This document shows, in pieces, positions 23,573 to 35,960 of a stretch of DNA of 64,000 bases. Source of the stretch: Gyromitra esculenta (taxonomy: Eukaryota > Ascomycota > Pezizomycetes > Pezizales > Discinaceae); assembly GCA_038503075.1 (NCBI GenBank), contig JBCAML010000012.1:1-64000 (forward strand). The letters are read 5' to 3'. A program made the translations under genes and the position numbers. Within the stretch, counting starts at the first letter, position 1; every line of letters starts with the position of its first letter. The notes below the pieces were generated by a model that saw only the letters and a list, made by a program, of their open reading frames with translations, searched no databases and was not told the DNA's origin.

Positions 23573-24340
23573 TTACATCGCAGCCCCAGAGAACAGACCA
23601 CGGGCCTCGCCGGTCGAGACATTGATCGTGTTAGAATTGGCATTCCCATTAGTAACAGTCGTGACAGCGGGTGCGATAGTCGTCGTCACCACGGACCCAG
23701 CACTGGTATAGACCGAGACCTTCGCAGAGATCGTCGTGGTCATGGGTTTCGCGGAAACCGGATGGCGAACGCCAGACTTGACATCCGCACATGCTTTATC
23801 CTTCCAGGTGTTGGTGGTGTTTGTATCATCGCTGCTGCAAGTAGAAAGACAGCTTGTTGGTAGGTCCGATTCGCAGAAACAATCGAAAGACTTTAAGCTA
23901 CAAGATTTAAAGATAGTTGCTCCAAGCAAGCATCCCTGGGCGCAGGCGGGAACCTCGCCAACTCCGCCGAAACCAATTCCAGTACAAGCGAGGGACTTCC
24001 ATTTGTCTATGAGGTCTCGATCGTTAGGGCAAGGCCAGTATGCACAATCAATAGCGTTTGGATTGCTGCAGTAACAATCCCTAGTTAAAGTTCCTGCTGG
24101 ACAGCCTAGTGATTCTGGTTGATACGGAAGACAGGCTGTTCGCCCACAGGAGGGCATATCATCGAAGACCATGGCATCGTTCGGATTCGGTACCGAGCGT
24201 GCAAATAAATTTGTTAAATCGACTTGCCCACGCTTCTGAATTTCGGGGCTATCGATGCAAAGGATTAAAGAAGGAAAGGCTAATAAGAGCACTAAGTATC
24301 TATAAAGACCGTATGGGGGTGAGCTGGACTGGAAAGGCAT
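23573..24340 (-). CDS. Secreted protein with two tandem CFEM-like domains
   Basis: A 255-residue ORF: hydrophobic signal segment (YLVLLLAFPSLILC, residues 14-28), then two consecutive eight-cysteine modules, a Thr/Ser-rich stalk and Ser/Thr/Asn-rich end. Module 1 has C-x5-C ... CYC ... C ... C; module 2 is CAQGC ... CFC ... CLSTC ... C, the typical CFEM pattern. CFEM proteins are fungal surface or secreted proteins involved in haem uptake, adhesion or host contact; which applies here is unknown. The unspliced ORF ends without a hydrophobic tail. A 42-nt intron (23576-23535, GTAAGC...CAG) would replace the last residue by a tail containing LSLGLLVSTFSLWYF and stop at 23414, giving a membrane or GPI-type anchor; both ends are possible. 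Confidence 0.8.
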   Translation of the reverse strand: MPFQSSSPPYGLYRYLVLLLAFPSLILCIDSPEIQKRGQVDLTNLFARSVPNPNDAMVFDDMPSCGRTACLPYQPESLGCPAGTLTRDCYCSNPNAIDCAYWPCPNDRDLIDKWKSLACTGIGFGGVGEVPACAQGCLLGATIFKSCSLKSFDCFCESDLPTSCLSTCSSDDTNTTNTWKDKACADVKSGVRHPVSAKPMTTTISAKVSVYTSAGSVVTTTIAPAVTTVTNGNANSNTINVSTGEARGLFSGAAM

Positions 24341-27300
24341 TGTTTATCGAGGATAATTTTTGCAAAACCAATTGAAAAGAGTGTTTTGAAAGTTTTAGGA
24401 GAGAAGGGGGGGAGAAAGAACAGTGGGAAATACAAGTGAAGATATTTGAACTCTATTTTGAATTAAAAGGAGTCAGGCTGTCCCCCAAGACGCTTACAAA
24501 ACTACAGACCAGGCGCCGCAAGAGTGCCGCCGCCCTCCATCCATAGCCTCTTTTTAACCCCTTTCGTCTGCTTCTCAGGATATGGTGACTTGGCGATTGA
24601 ATTGATGCCTGATATAGAAGTGGAATTTTGAATTCTACAGCTCGAGACTTGATCCTTTCGGTAACCTCACCAATGGCTAGTTTTCCTATCCTCTAAAAGC
24701 ACAAAGCTGACTTGAGACATGTTTCTGTACAACCCATCTCAAGTACCGCAGGAACCCCCCGGGGCGAATAGCGGAGACAGTCTTGAACACACTCTCGAAT
24801 GTAGTTCTCAATCTCAATCATTAAATTGAAATCCGACAGGTTTGCTTCGTCTTTGTGACGACCCTCACAATAGCCAGCGGTAATTAATAATTAGACCTGG
24901 TGGGATGCTCCAATTCTACTGCCTGTAGAGGGTTTTGCAACAGAATCTCGTGGTTCAACTACAGAGCGAGTTCACCCACGGTAACTCCGCTCTTGTGTAG
25001 CACTGCGTGGTTACACATAGTAGCGCAACCTGCATACCACTATGCAACATGAAACCACTCTAGACAAAAAGGACAAAAGACAGGTAGCACTGTACCAATG
25101 GGGCCCCTACAGATTCCATACGCGGCTCAAGATACTCTCACACCTCGAGGAAGAGAGTAACAGAGGGATTTGTTTCGGAAGCGCTACACATACCTGGCGC
25201 CCAGGACCAAATCTACTGCCAAACGAACTTCACCGCCTCGAACAGATAAGAAATACAGGAGATTCTCGCAAGGAGATACCTAACTGGCCTCGATCATGGC
25301 TGTGTTTGTTTTTTTGTTCTTGTCTTGCAGATGCCAAGGCGCCTGGCGGGTAAATTTGGTGGTAATATCAAATAGTAATAAAAGGGGTTAGGCTTGGGTG
25401 GTACAGGAACGTTCGCTCCAGTTATTCAACTCCGAAAAAGCAGATAGTGTGTTTAGTGTGACCATACACACATGTAGCACTTGATCCCCCAGAAAAATGG
25501 GCGAACATAAGTAGGGCTTCATTCTTCACGAAAAACCCAAAGATAAAGTCTACATTGTGGGTGTTCTGGCCGTGGGCTGATGCACAGTACACCAGGAATT
25601 ACACGCTATGGGAGCTGAGGCAGAATCTCCCCATCACATATTGCTTGTTTGCGCCAAAGATCGAGGGGGTCACGATGATGGGGGGCACAAAACTATGCTG
25701 CAGGTAATAAGCTTAAAAGAAAATCGGGGTGTTAATGTGTCATTTCTTTTGCAGAGAAGTCGCCCAGGATAAGGTTATCGGTTTTGTTACAGATATATAT
25801 CAACCATTCAAAATTGACTGTGGCTTGCGTGGATGCGGGATTTCCCGTCGCTACCCAGTATTGTTTATTTCGACGTCTGGGTGTCACACAATCACGCTGT
25901 CACACCCTCCTTTATCCATGTCGTACAAAGAGTAAACAGGGATGGTTATCCATTGATGGTCCTCAATACAAGCCACCACAACTGAGGGTACTATATTCCC
26001 TTGCATTATACATTTCCTCACCACTTCACCTCGATAGGCGCAGCTGCTCCAATGCAAAGCAACTTCCTATTCGTTTTGTGTGGGCGGCTCGGTGGGACTA
26101 TGCCACTTCCCCAATCAGACCGGAAGACCTTAAATCTAATGGTAAAGCAGGAAGAAGCATCGATTGATCTTCTTGAGTTGCACTTTTACACCCGAAAGCC
26201 ACTAAGCATTTTAAACCCAGCTCCTCTCTCAATTATCGTGTTCTGTCTACTGGTGCTAGTAAATCCTGACCACAGTTAATATAGGCACACTTCTTCTAAG
26301 TTGGCAAGATGTGATCTATTCCATACAGTATCTACCCACTCTAAGCCTTTCTGTCTTACCCTCGCATGATTTCTGCACTCCTGCCAAGTTCCAACAGAAG
26401 CGCTCATGTCATTACCCCCACCCTCCACGGGTTCCTGTAGCGAGTGGCAACATCGATAAGGAAATTACCTCTGCACCTTAAGAGTCGATACCAGACCCGT
26501 CACCCTCTTCTCTACCTTTAGCGAGCCATTAGCCCTTCTAATAAATAGGGCGAAGGGCTCGGTTAGATTCCACTGTTTCTGTGCCAGTCTGCGCCCTGAT
26601 TCTAGCAGGTCTGCCAAGATACTCTGACCCGGATGGATTGCTGAGTAAGCTCGAGAGCAGAAGAGGCAAGTAAATCTCGATGCCCAGAACCTTGAGCTTC
26701 GAGTGATGAGTCGTGATGCACTATTGGGAGACTAGGAGATTAAATGTACTAAACGCTTTTGGTAGGTAAGAGCCATCGAGAAGAGGAAGACCCTCGATTT
26801 CCAAAGAACATGTAGATAGTGTGAGAGGGATGAAAGGTGGTGCATACATGTACTTTATTTGATTTACTGACTCTCGATCATGATCATATCATTTCTCTCG
26901 GTTCGAATTACGGTTGCGGCCGACCGCATCACCACAACAAGTGAACCCGAGAAGAGCACTTCGCGAATCTGAGAGTTCATAAGAAGCGAGTAAAAAGCCA
27001 ATGGTGGCCATGAAGCACAAATTCTTCTAGGTGGGCACCACGAATCGCCCCAAATCGATGAGTAAAATTCCTCTGTGACGAGTGGAGATTTGGATATGGT
27101 ACAGAATCCTCCAAGAGGAGCGCGTGAGCTATGTCTAGCCTGGTTTCAAATTCGTTGCCGTTTCCTCAAAGTTTGACACCCAAGAAACCGTTAAGTATTC
27201 CTCAATACCATATTTTCCTCTGGAGCGATAAAGAACACGCGAGCGGCGCCTCCGGAGAGATAACCTAGACCCTAAGCAAGCGCCGGGACCCTTTGCAATA

Positions 27301-27980
27301 CATTAACATCTGGTTCATCGTACTCGCAGCAATTCGACACGAATCACGACGTCCATTGTTGCTCACTCCCATAGTCACCAAAGGGCCGATATTCAGCGAC
27401 TCGAAGTCAGCGACTCCCCATTGGTTCTATGCCCACGCGAACGTTATAAGCAGCGATCAGAACTACTTCTGCGACCTGGGTTGAAGAATTACCCCGATCA
27501 CTGTTCAGCCAACCATGTGAAGGAACAGTCCCCTGAGAAGTCAGAGCTGTCATCTAGAATGGAAACAATTATGTTTTGATGAATCTGTTGGGCTGAGGCT
27601 ATCACGAGCTCTATCACGAACCTTCCTCGAGTTACGATATTACCGAGGGGGAAATGGGGTACCAGGTTTTAAGGGGGGTTAAGTACTACAGGTGTAGTTG
27701 AAAGTCAGTTTCTAGGTGGTGGTGCTGGCAGTGCGAAACTCAGCCCCAACTCAACTCAAGATCTAAAAATTGATTGCAAGCTTACAGAAATTAGGGACTT
27801 TAGAGAGTGAGAGTGAGAGTTAGAGGTTATCCAGTGAAAGAGGAGTCCCAGAATGTTGAGTGTGAAGAGAGGTAATCACCATCAGGTGACAGACTTTCCC
27901 CTACACCCATAGCACAGGGTATGCCCCAGCCAGGGATGGATCTTTTAATCTGTATGCTAATTCTTTAAATTTTCTTGCAG
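24341..27980. other. Long intergenic region
   Basis: Includes the upstream region of the CFEM gene. Small ORFs (for example 25042-25353 and 25784-26167, plus strand) show no family, signal or splice pattern I trust. No inverted-repeat element of the kinds found elsewhere in the window was seen. Confidence 0.35.
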
Positions 27981-28560
27981 CCGCATCGAGATTCAAGACC
28001 AACATCCCGAAGTCATGGTTTTCGACACGTGCAAAGCAAATCCCGAGACGATTTTGGAAACCTCGCTTCCGTCGGAAGATACCGTATGCGCAGGCGCTGC
28101 GCTAAGCGTTCAGGGGTTAGTGCCCTGCCAGGAGTTTTTCCGGGCAACCGGTTCCGCTTCTTCATGCACGTGTGAATTCAATGAAGGAAATAATAAAAAC
28201 TCTGGGAGTGGGAATGAAAATTTGCTATCGGGGAGATGTGATTGTAACTGGGCAAAGCTGATGGACGGGGCTGATAGCTTCCTCGAGCTTCTCACTCTTA
28301 TTATCCGGCGGCTTTCGCTGCCGATTGACTCGGAAACCTCATTTCTCTGCTCTCTGCTCTCTGCTCCCTGGGCGAGAAGTCTTTGTTGTGGTGGCTGGCC
28401 ACAGTGCCCTTCTAAGATCAATAAGGCACCAGCTACAAGGGACACTCTAACCCTAGGAAAGCTGATCACTGATCACACGATAAATACATGTACCCAGAGG
28501 ATCACCATTGCTCTTGTACCGCAATTCGCGCATCCAATTAAAGTGCCCCTGGCTGTTTGA
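27981..28560 (+). CDS. Possible exon of a cysteine-containing protein, unrecognised
   Basis: A polypyrimidine-rich acceptor (TTTTCTTGCAG) ends at 27980 and opens a frame that stays open to 28560. It carries clustered cysteines (VPCQEFFRATGSASSCTCEF, then GRCDCNW). I find no convincing upstream exon or start, and the second half looks less protein-like. It may be a real exon or chance. Confidence 0.25.
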
Positions 28561-29010
28561 CCCCACCGGCCCGAGGAGCATGAATCCCATCAATGCGTAA
28601 TTAATCCGCTGCTTGGGTTCTAGAAATCTGCCAAAATAGAACAAGTGAGCAAGCAGGAGGGAAGGAGGCAGGAAAAAACATACGACTTCTATCACTTCTC
28701 ACTATGGGTCTGAAAGGGCTCTGAGCCACGCTTGCTCAGCTTACAGGTACAAAACCCACACGGCTCCCGCCTCTCAGTCTCCGATGGCCTGAAAAAAAAT
28801 AATCGTACGACTCACCTGCAATCATCCTTCGATCGAGCAGACAAAACGCTCACGCCTTTTATCCTCTACACATCGTTTCATTTTACCTGCAAACGTCAAC
28901 ACACCATCAGGATCAGAGTCTGCCAAGCCACATCATAGCTCGTGATTCGCTGCAACACCCAAGATACTATAGTTACAGAGAGGCGATAGAGCTCTTCAGT
29001 AAACTATAAG
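28561..29010. other. Upstream region of the bestrophin-like gene
   Basis: No ORF of interest on either strand; presumably promoter and 5' leader of the gene starting at 29011. Confidence 0.35.
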
Positions 29011-30414
29011 ATGCGGTCGCATCACCATCATCCTCGTCGTTCGTTTCACGACGCGAGCTGGAGAGGGATGCAGCAAAAAAAGCAGAGTTTTGGCTGGGTT
29101 CCATATTCGCTTCGTATCCATGGCGGTGGCATCCACATCCCACAGGTACGGCCTGTGTAGCTTTCGTTTACATTTTTCGTTTCCGTACGATGTCAAGGCT
29201 TGCTGCTTCTTCTGTGGATGAATGTTAATGATCACTCTAGATTGCCGTCTCTGGATTGGTTGCAGCTTTAATTTGCTACCTCTCTGCCGATGTTAGCGAT
29301 AAATACTCCCTTCACACGCCTATTCTCTTCCCCGTCTTTGGGTAAGTGGTCGTCTTCCAATGCAAGCCTCATGCTCATCTCGTGAAGGTTCATCGTTGCC
29401 CTCTCCATCTCGTTCCGCATGTCCTCTGCCTACTCGCGCTGGTGGGAAGGCCGCACCGAATGGGATAAGATCTCAGCTCTCACTCGCAATATCGCACGAA
29501 CGATCTGGCTGCACGTCCCGGAACAGAAGACGGATCCAGACAGCCACAAGAGTGACACTGAGACGAAGAAATACGTCATTACGCTCTTACACGCATTTGC
29601 TGTGGCTCTAAAACATCATCTCCGTGGACAACGCAACTGGGACGAACTACATGAACTAAAGAAGCTACTGACGAATTTGCCGCATGTTCGCGTTATCCGG
29701 CATGACTTTTGAATTTTTTTCATCCGATATGAGGTGTAGATGCTAACTTTGGAGATCCACAGTACCACATGATTTCTGGACTAGATAGCACAAATCACCC
29801 GGTGCAGATCACGTTGCATATTTCATCCTATCTTGAGCATATCCGCCAGACTAGGCCTATTGACACTCAAGTGTTCACACATCTGCTCCTCTATATTGAT
29901 GGCCTTACGTCTTGTATTTCCTCATGCGAGCGACTACTCCGGACTCCTATCCCGCTCGGATACAATATCGCAATTTCCCGTATCGTGTGGGTTTTTATCC
30001 TCGTGCTACCGAGTCAACTTTATCGAACTTTGGGCTGGATGAGTGTTGGTGTAACGATGTTGACCGCCTATGTGCTTTTCGCGCTTTCTGAAGTTGGGCT
30101 TGAGATTGAAAACGTCCGCGATTCGAAACCACCCGCTATGGCTTTTTTCTGTCGCTTTTTTTTTCTCTCGTGAGAGGATAGTAGGCTGACTGAATTGATA
30201 GCCCTGGGGAGAAGGACCCAATAACTTAGATTTAGATCGCTATTGTATGCTTCTTGCATTCGATCTGGCAGATATTACGATGCGTCCTCCAAGAGAGTAT
30301 AAGAGATGGATCCACGAAGTCCAGCAGCCAGCTTATAATTCGAGCGGGTTGATCGATCTCGGGCGAGCGGGATTCACCAGCTTGAGCACGGATACGGTAG
30401 ATACACTCGTGTAG
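29011..30414 (+). CDS. Bestrophin-like (UPF0187) membrane channel protein
   Basis: Five exons (29011-29145, 29241-29341, 29388-29691, 29763-30113, 30202-30414) join in phase to 367 residues. Family marks: WVPYSLRIHG near the start, a first membrane span (SGLVAALICYLSADV), the signature MSSAYSRWWEGRTEWDKI, spans around VWVFILVLPSQLY and MLTAYVLFALSEVGLEIENP, then the acidic loop PWGEGPNNLDLDRYC. Fungal members are homologues of bestrophin anion channels and bacterial YneE-type proteins, probably located in the plasma or vacuolar membrane. In this gene the intron at 30114 interrupts the EIENP region, as expected from the frame change. The third intron donor (GTTATC) is weak. No inactivating change seen. 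It starts at the only ATG upstream of the WVPYS motif. Confidence 0.85.
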
Positions 30415-32760
30415 TGCGGAATGAGAAATGAGCGTGGTTCCTTGGTCGCATGGTTTTGGCCACTAATTCACCATCTCTAGCTTTTGTCAATGTGGTTCTA
30501 GGATAAGGGGTTGGGAAAGATTTTTTTTTCTTTTTTGTTTGCTTGGTTGTGGTAAAATTTAGGCATAGCGGTACGATTCGAATATAGAGTATAGAGGATC
30601 GACGTAGATATATACCCTTCAATTTGAGAAACTGCTCTTTAGCCAATAGAGCTTCTTTATTTCCAAATCCCTCTCCGTAGGTATGCGATTGGCTTTGGTA
30701 CGGTGTCTTACATATGTCTCGTGATAATTTTTTTGAGATCATTGAGTAATTTCGATGCAGAAACAGAGCTAATGATAGAAGAAAGCCTAAATTATAGGTA
30801 TAGTACCAAAGTATGCAAGGGGATGTTTGCCTCGAACCAGTCCCAATTTGGCTTAGCTTGTTTATATAATTACTCCACCAAGCCATTAGGGATGTATTGC
30901 GAAGCCTTGTTCACCAATCCAGACAGCAGGCACTGAATATCGTGATGCATAAAAGAAAATTAGGCTCTAGAAGAGCATATATTATGTGTAAGTATGAGCA
31001 ATGAAGAGAACCTGGAGGCTATAAATGCCTTTAAGCGTGCCATGAAATACCGTAGATATTCAAAAAAAAAAATCGTTGTCTCCGTGCAGGGTTGTTATTT
31101 CCATCCTTCGTTAAATCATGTTGTTCAATAAGCTTGACGCTAAGCTAGGCTGCTTTAGAGATAACGCAAATAAGACTATAAGAACAATCCCAACGACCCA
31201 GTGGGACTAAAACATGTGCATACTAGAGGATCCATCAAGAAGGTCAGCTGAAGTTATCATTTGAGATATGTAAATGCAACAGATTTAGACACTAACGTTT
31301 AGACAGGAGTGAAAGACCTATGGTAAGATTGGTTACTCGAGTTAAGCTTCTAACTTTAGGTACTGGCGGTGTATTATAGGTGTAAACTTTGGTTACAGTT
31401 TGTAAATTCAAAGTAGTGAATGTGAGGGGTAACATATAGTGGCCCCAGGTTCCAACGTGATAAAAACAGTATTATGAGGTAGTGAGTAGTAAAGAAAGAG
31501 TTTAATCTTGAGCTGCGGATGGCGATAAGTAGATATAGAAGGGATATAAATATTAAAACCATGGCTCTCTGCGAAATAGCTAAATATCATCTCACCGGAA
31601 CGGGTACTAGGGAGATGACTATGGAATCAAGGCGAATAACCAGTTATGTAGCTTACTGAATCACGATAATCAACTGGATGTCTCACTGGCCATGCTTGCG
31701 ATTCCCTGCAGTTTCGATGTGTTGTGCACAGGTGCGTAAATGAAATTTACTTACATACTTACTGTTGTGCACAGGTCGGAAAGTAGCGAATCCGTTGCCT
31801 ACGAACGTGTGGAAATTCTGATATTTAGAGTGGAGTATCGTGAGCTGGTTAAGGGGATGCAAAAAAAGATATATGGCGCGCGCAGTCTTAGCCCTCGACC
31901 AATCGTAATGAGGTGTGGAACGCCACTGTCTTACCAAAGCCTACTACCATTGATAATTCCCCCATTGATGCTTTTCAAGGTACTCCCAACACATATATTT
32001 GCCTCAAACAATGAAATACGATATGATTTCTCTCTGCCTATATCTCACCATGACCACAGCAGTTCTTGGAGCGTTCCACATCCAGCTTTTTACACCCAAA
32101 AGTGAGGTCTAATTCTGCCACAGCCATAAAGTTCCTTGCCTTATACAAAGCTAACTAGTGCTTGGACTATGCTCCTAGAGACTATTTAGCCTTGCTTGCG
32201 TAGTTTACTCTATTGTGCAACTCGGAATCAGAGCTCAAAAAGGCGGTCGAGGTCTAAAACTGCGCGTGCGCCATAGTTCACATAGGATATTGTCATAAGG
32301 CACAAACATAGAAGGAGAAGTATCAGATTCGTGGATCTTCACAGCTATTTACTATGTTCCCCGAGCCCGACGAAGAAACGATAAGCGATTACTCTGCCCC
32401 CAATGCGCAAATTTTTTACAATCGACGAATTATATATACCGAGTGATATTTTATGAGTAATCACATCAGTGGATTATCTACCGAGTGATATTCTATGAGT
32501 AATCACATCAGCAGCGGAAGGGTCATGTGTCATAACCAATAAAACAGCATCCTTTGGGTGGGCCAAAGAGGTTTCGACGAAAAAGTACGGCGTTGGAGCC
32601 TATAATTACTTACATGCCTACTTCAATCTTATGCGTACTGCATGCACCGGCACCGGGAATGTGATGCGTCCCCAAAGCGGTTTGTACTCGACACTACGTA
32701 TTACCTAAAAGAACCTTTCTGCTATCTATCATCCTAAATATAATTGTTGTCGCAAAAACA
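30415..32760. other. AT-rich intergenic region
   Basis: Short ORFs on both strands (30374-30886 minus, 31740-32105 plus) contain no recognisable family. A 13-base duplicate GTTGTGCACAGGT lies at 31721 and 31764, and a 33-bp duplicate at 32437-32511. Confidence 0.35.
32437..32511. repeat. 33-bp tandem duplication, period 42 bp
   Basis: TACCGAGTGATATT-TATGAGTAATCACATCAG occurs at 32437-32469 and 32479-32511 with one T/C difference and a 9-bp spacer. Confidence 0.85.
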
Positions 32761-33540
32761 ATGCCCGTCCGCAATTTCCCCAACGCGCAGATAATAATCC
32801 TCGGCACCGATCTCGCAGCTCCCGATATCTACAGCCTAATTCTCGTCAGTCGAGACTTCTTTACACTTCTCCGCCCACGCTTCCGCATCCTCCCCTGCGG
32901 TCGGAGCACTCGAGAGCTGCCTCACACTAGGCAGCGTTATCGGGCGACCAAGATCTTGGGAGGCACGTGCTCGAGAAAGGAGAGGATATTGCTGTGACTC
33001 GTGCCCCGGACGATGTAATGCATCGAGTGTCTAGGAAATTTGGTGATAACGCCCTGGAGTGGATCATGGGTCATAGTCTTCTTGAAATCTGTCAAGCATC
33101 TATTCCCAGTTCAGCCTTTGGCCGTTTGTTTGAACTGTTCCCAAATACGCTGATAGTGTGGGTGATAGAAAGTGGATATATTCCGTTTCTCAGTGATCGA
33201 CATACCCCACGCCTCTAAAGAGTTTCTATCTCACAGCCTATGTTGTGAAGAGGAGGGCTACAGAAGTTATAATAGATAAGCGGACTAAACATTCTTGGGG
33301 ATTAGCCGGCGATTCTTCGATGTAGCATTCTTTGAGGCTGTGACGGCCGATATGATGGCTACAGGGAAAAAATTTCTTATAGCGAACGGATTCGAATCCC
33401 TAGATCTTCATTCGGAATCTAATTTTTATATACTACAGCTTACGTAGCCCCAAAAACGAAGAAGATCGTTCTAGGAGCGAATGCGATGAAGTAGCGGCTT
33501 CGCAATATTGTGAAGCGGATCAAGGCTTAAGAGGGTGAGA
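32761..33540 (+). pseudogene. F-box/ankyrin gene, decayed copy 1 of 4
   Basis: Starts with an F-box-like stretch (DLAAPDIYSLILVSRDFFTLL) homologous to the intact genes at 37835 and 40034. A frameshift near 32895 is followed by RSEHSRAASH, then a TAG at 32928 where the intact copies have Trp (AALYWAVLS). Homology continues in that frame (SGDQDLGRHVLEKGEDIAV, then ALEWIMGHS) and reappears in pieces to about 33540 (AFFEAVTADMMATGKKFL). Several stops separate the pieces. It is clearly broken and is the most telomere-proximal member of the array. Confidence 0.75.
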
Positions 33541-35093
33541 TATGTATAAGAAAAGGGTGTGTTGGCTGATTGGTATTGGCAGTTATATCTGCAAACTTGA
33601 ATTTTTTGTATGGAGGAGGTTTGCATATCAGTACATAATGTGCAGCTGCCAAGATATGCGTAGGGAGTTTTAGTACTGCGGGTAATCTGAAGGAGCTAGT
33701 GTGCTTCCTTATCTTCCCTCATATCGACCATAGCATGCTTGCCAGAAAGTTGCAACCTACGAGGAACTGGGATGAAAACAAGGCAAACCGTGTTTATATG
33801 CGGGTGAACATACCCACAGATATCTGTTCAGTAGTATGAATCAGACGGCTGCCTAGAGCAAAGGTCATTCTTACCAATATCGTCGAAAGGGATTCAATAG
33901 CTCGAGAGTGCAATGTAAGTGTATAATGTGGAGACAGCTTATGCTGAAATTACCTTTTTTCGGGTCAATGTACTGCATGTAAAAGAAGTATTTAATTCGA
34001 GTGCGTAGCAATACGGCCTTTGTATTAATGTTTGGTGACCAATAGTTAAGTTCCCTCGAACCTGTTTCTAGATCTACCCCCGTTTTAATAGTATCCCTTC
34101 TCAGTGACTGCTCTCAAATATCTCCTAATATTGAGTTTTGACGATACTAGTACTGTGAGTTGTCAAGCACATATAATAAACATCCTTATGCCAAGCATTT
34201 GCGCTATTATGGTATTCATGTCGCCGAGTTCCAAGATCGCCAAGAGATATGTTAAACCACCCATTAACTGGTCACGTGGCGATCTTAGAACTCAGCGACA
34301 TGAGTAGACCGTGGCGGCATTTGGAGTTTCGAGGGTACGAACCAGCAACTTGGACACCACACCAGATTGCCATTCAACCACCACTATTAATTGCTATTAT
34401 CATCGCGAAAAATCGAATGAAAAATTCATGTATTAATCAAGGCCATAGCTATTTTAATTTCCCAGATACGAAGTTTCAACAATCTCAGTAGCTTTGCGTA
34501 GCTATAGCTCCATTAATTAGGTGTGGTTGCGGTCAACGTCTACATGATTTCTTTCACTAGGCACTACGTACAGTATACAGTTTTTCAATAGACACCAATG
34601 ATCACCGCTTATATTCACCACCGGCAGAGTGAGGCAAGGGCTCCTATATGATCCATTTTTAGAATAACATGGGTTTGCGAAATAGCTATATATAAAAACC
34701 AACTACCTCTCTCTTAGGTATTATGTAGGGAGGCTTACTACTGAAGTCCCTGCTAGTACCCTAACCCTAAAATTTATGATTTTTTTATAATCATCTGATT
34801 CCTGAGATCTAAATAGTATTGAGTAACGTAAAGTCATTCTATTCGATTTTTGGTGATGGTAGTAAGAGTTAATTGTGATGGTTGATTGTAAATTTGGTGT
34901 GTTGTTGATTCGCTGTTACCTTCGAAACTCCAAATGTCTGGATTAGACTTTGGGATAGTAGCTATAAACCGCGCGCTGTAGGCGGGGCGATTGGGAAGCC
35001 TGTCGATAGAAGGACAACCTCCATAACCCAGGTACTTGATCGTATTCAGATATATTCAATGCTACCGCGCGAAGGAAAGACGCTTCTTCGAGA
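33541..35093. other. Intergenic region between decayed F-box copies
   Basis: AT-rich, with a short inverted-repeat element at 34213-34306 and a two-unit TTAGGG-type telomere-like string (CCCTAACCCTAA, 34759-34770). No gene supported. Confidence 0.35.
34213..34306. mobile_element. Short MITE-like element L (94 bp)
   Basis: About 30-bp inverted termini (TATTCATGTCGCCGAGTTC... and the complement ending CATGAGTA) with few mismatches and a short centre. Ends and size resemble the TACTCG group. Confidence 0.65.
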
Positions 35094-35960
35094 CTCTCCA
35101 ACGAGCTCATTATCGTTGTCGGTGCTCACCTCCCAGCTCCCAACCTCCACCACCACCTCATACTCGTTAACCGGCGCTTCTCACCCCTCCTCCCGCGCCT
35201 CCGTGTCCTCGCCCTACTGCCAGAACACACCAAAGCTGCACTCTACTAGGCAGTATTGTCCAGTGATCGGGACCTGCCCTGCCAAAGCATGTGCTTGAGA
35301 ATTAAAGTGGGAATAGTGTTTCCGCCATGCGAGGGTTTGAAGCTCCTCCATCAAGATATTCCCCGCCGCAAGAGCTCAGGAGGGGCGTGTTATTCCAGGC
35401 ACCTAGCGAATGCGATGACGAAGCCCTTTAGTTGGATAACGAATTAGCACACAAGACTTTTCTACAGAGTTAAATTCTGAGAACGTAAGTAGTTCCCTTA
35501 TCGAGCCTGCCGCGAACTCGGTGCTCGAATGGGTGATACAGAACGAGCACGGTGCGCTGCTCAAACTATTTCTGGGGGGGGAGGAGATAGTTATAGCGAG
35601 CGTGGGCTTCTATTCTGAAGCGTTTTTTTTAACTTTCTCGCGGCCTGCTTGCTGCCCCAGGCTTTGGTGCGGAGCGTCCCCCCGTGTGAAGAGGAATTTG
35701 TAGATGCTCGGATCTTACTAGAATATGCTGGTCGAGGGATATGCGTATATTGACGTTCTCGTTAATGCATTGCTTTGTGCTGGAGAGGAAGGCAGCGAAT
35801 CTATATTCCATCTCTCACTTGCACAGGGAGAATAGTATCTACGAATGGACAGGACTCGGTAGTGTAGTCCCAACTGCCGCGGTTTCCCGCAGACCTTTCT
35901 CTAGCGAGAATGTTTCCCGGAAACAGCGCAGACGTCGAAATCCGCGGGGAGGATAGGTTT
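35094..35960 (+). pseudogene. F-box/ankyrin gene, decayed copy 2 of 4
   Basis: From 35094 one frame reads LSNELIIVVGAHLPAPNL, then LVNRRFSPLLPRLRVLALLP and EHTKAALY, followed by TAG at 35247 and AVLSSDRDLP. It aligns with the N-terminus of the intact genes, with the stop at the conserved Trp. No start codon is left in frame. Downstream pieces (LEWVIQNEHGALLKLFLGG at 35521, and RILLEYAGRG near 35708) match the ankyrin part, with further stops between them. Confidence 0.75.

Noticed and set aside
30374..30886. 170-codon minus-strand ORF overlapping the end of the bestrophin-like gene
   Set aside because: Composition follows AT-rich flanking DNA and it overlaps a well supported gene.
31683..31945. 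Helicase-like string (VVGFGKT) on the minus strand
   Set aside because: The match to a P-loop is short and lacks the full glycine pattern, and no other helicase motif follows.
32437..32511. CRISPR-like array
   Set aside because: Only two units, a 9-bp spacer and a eukaryotic context.
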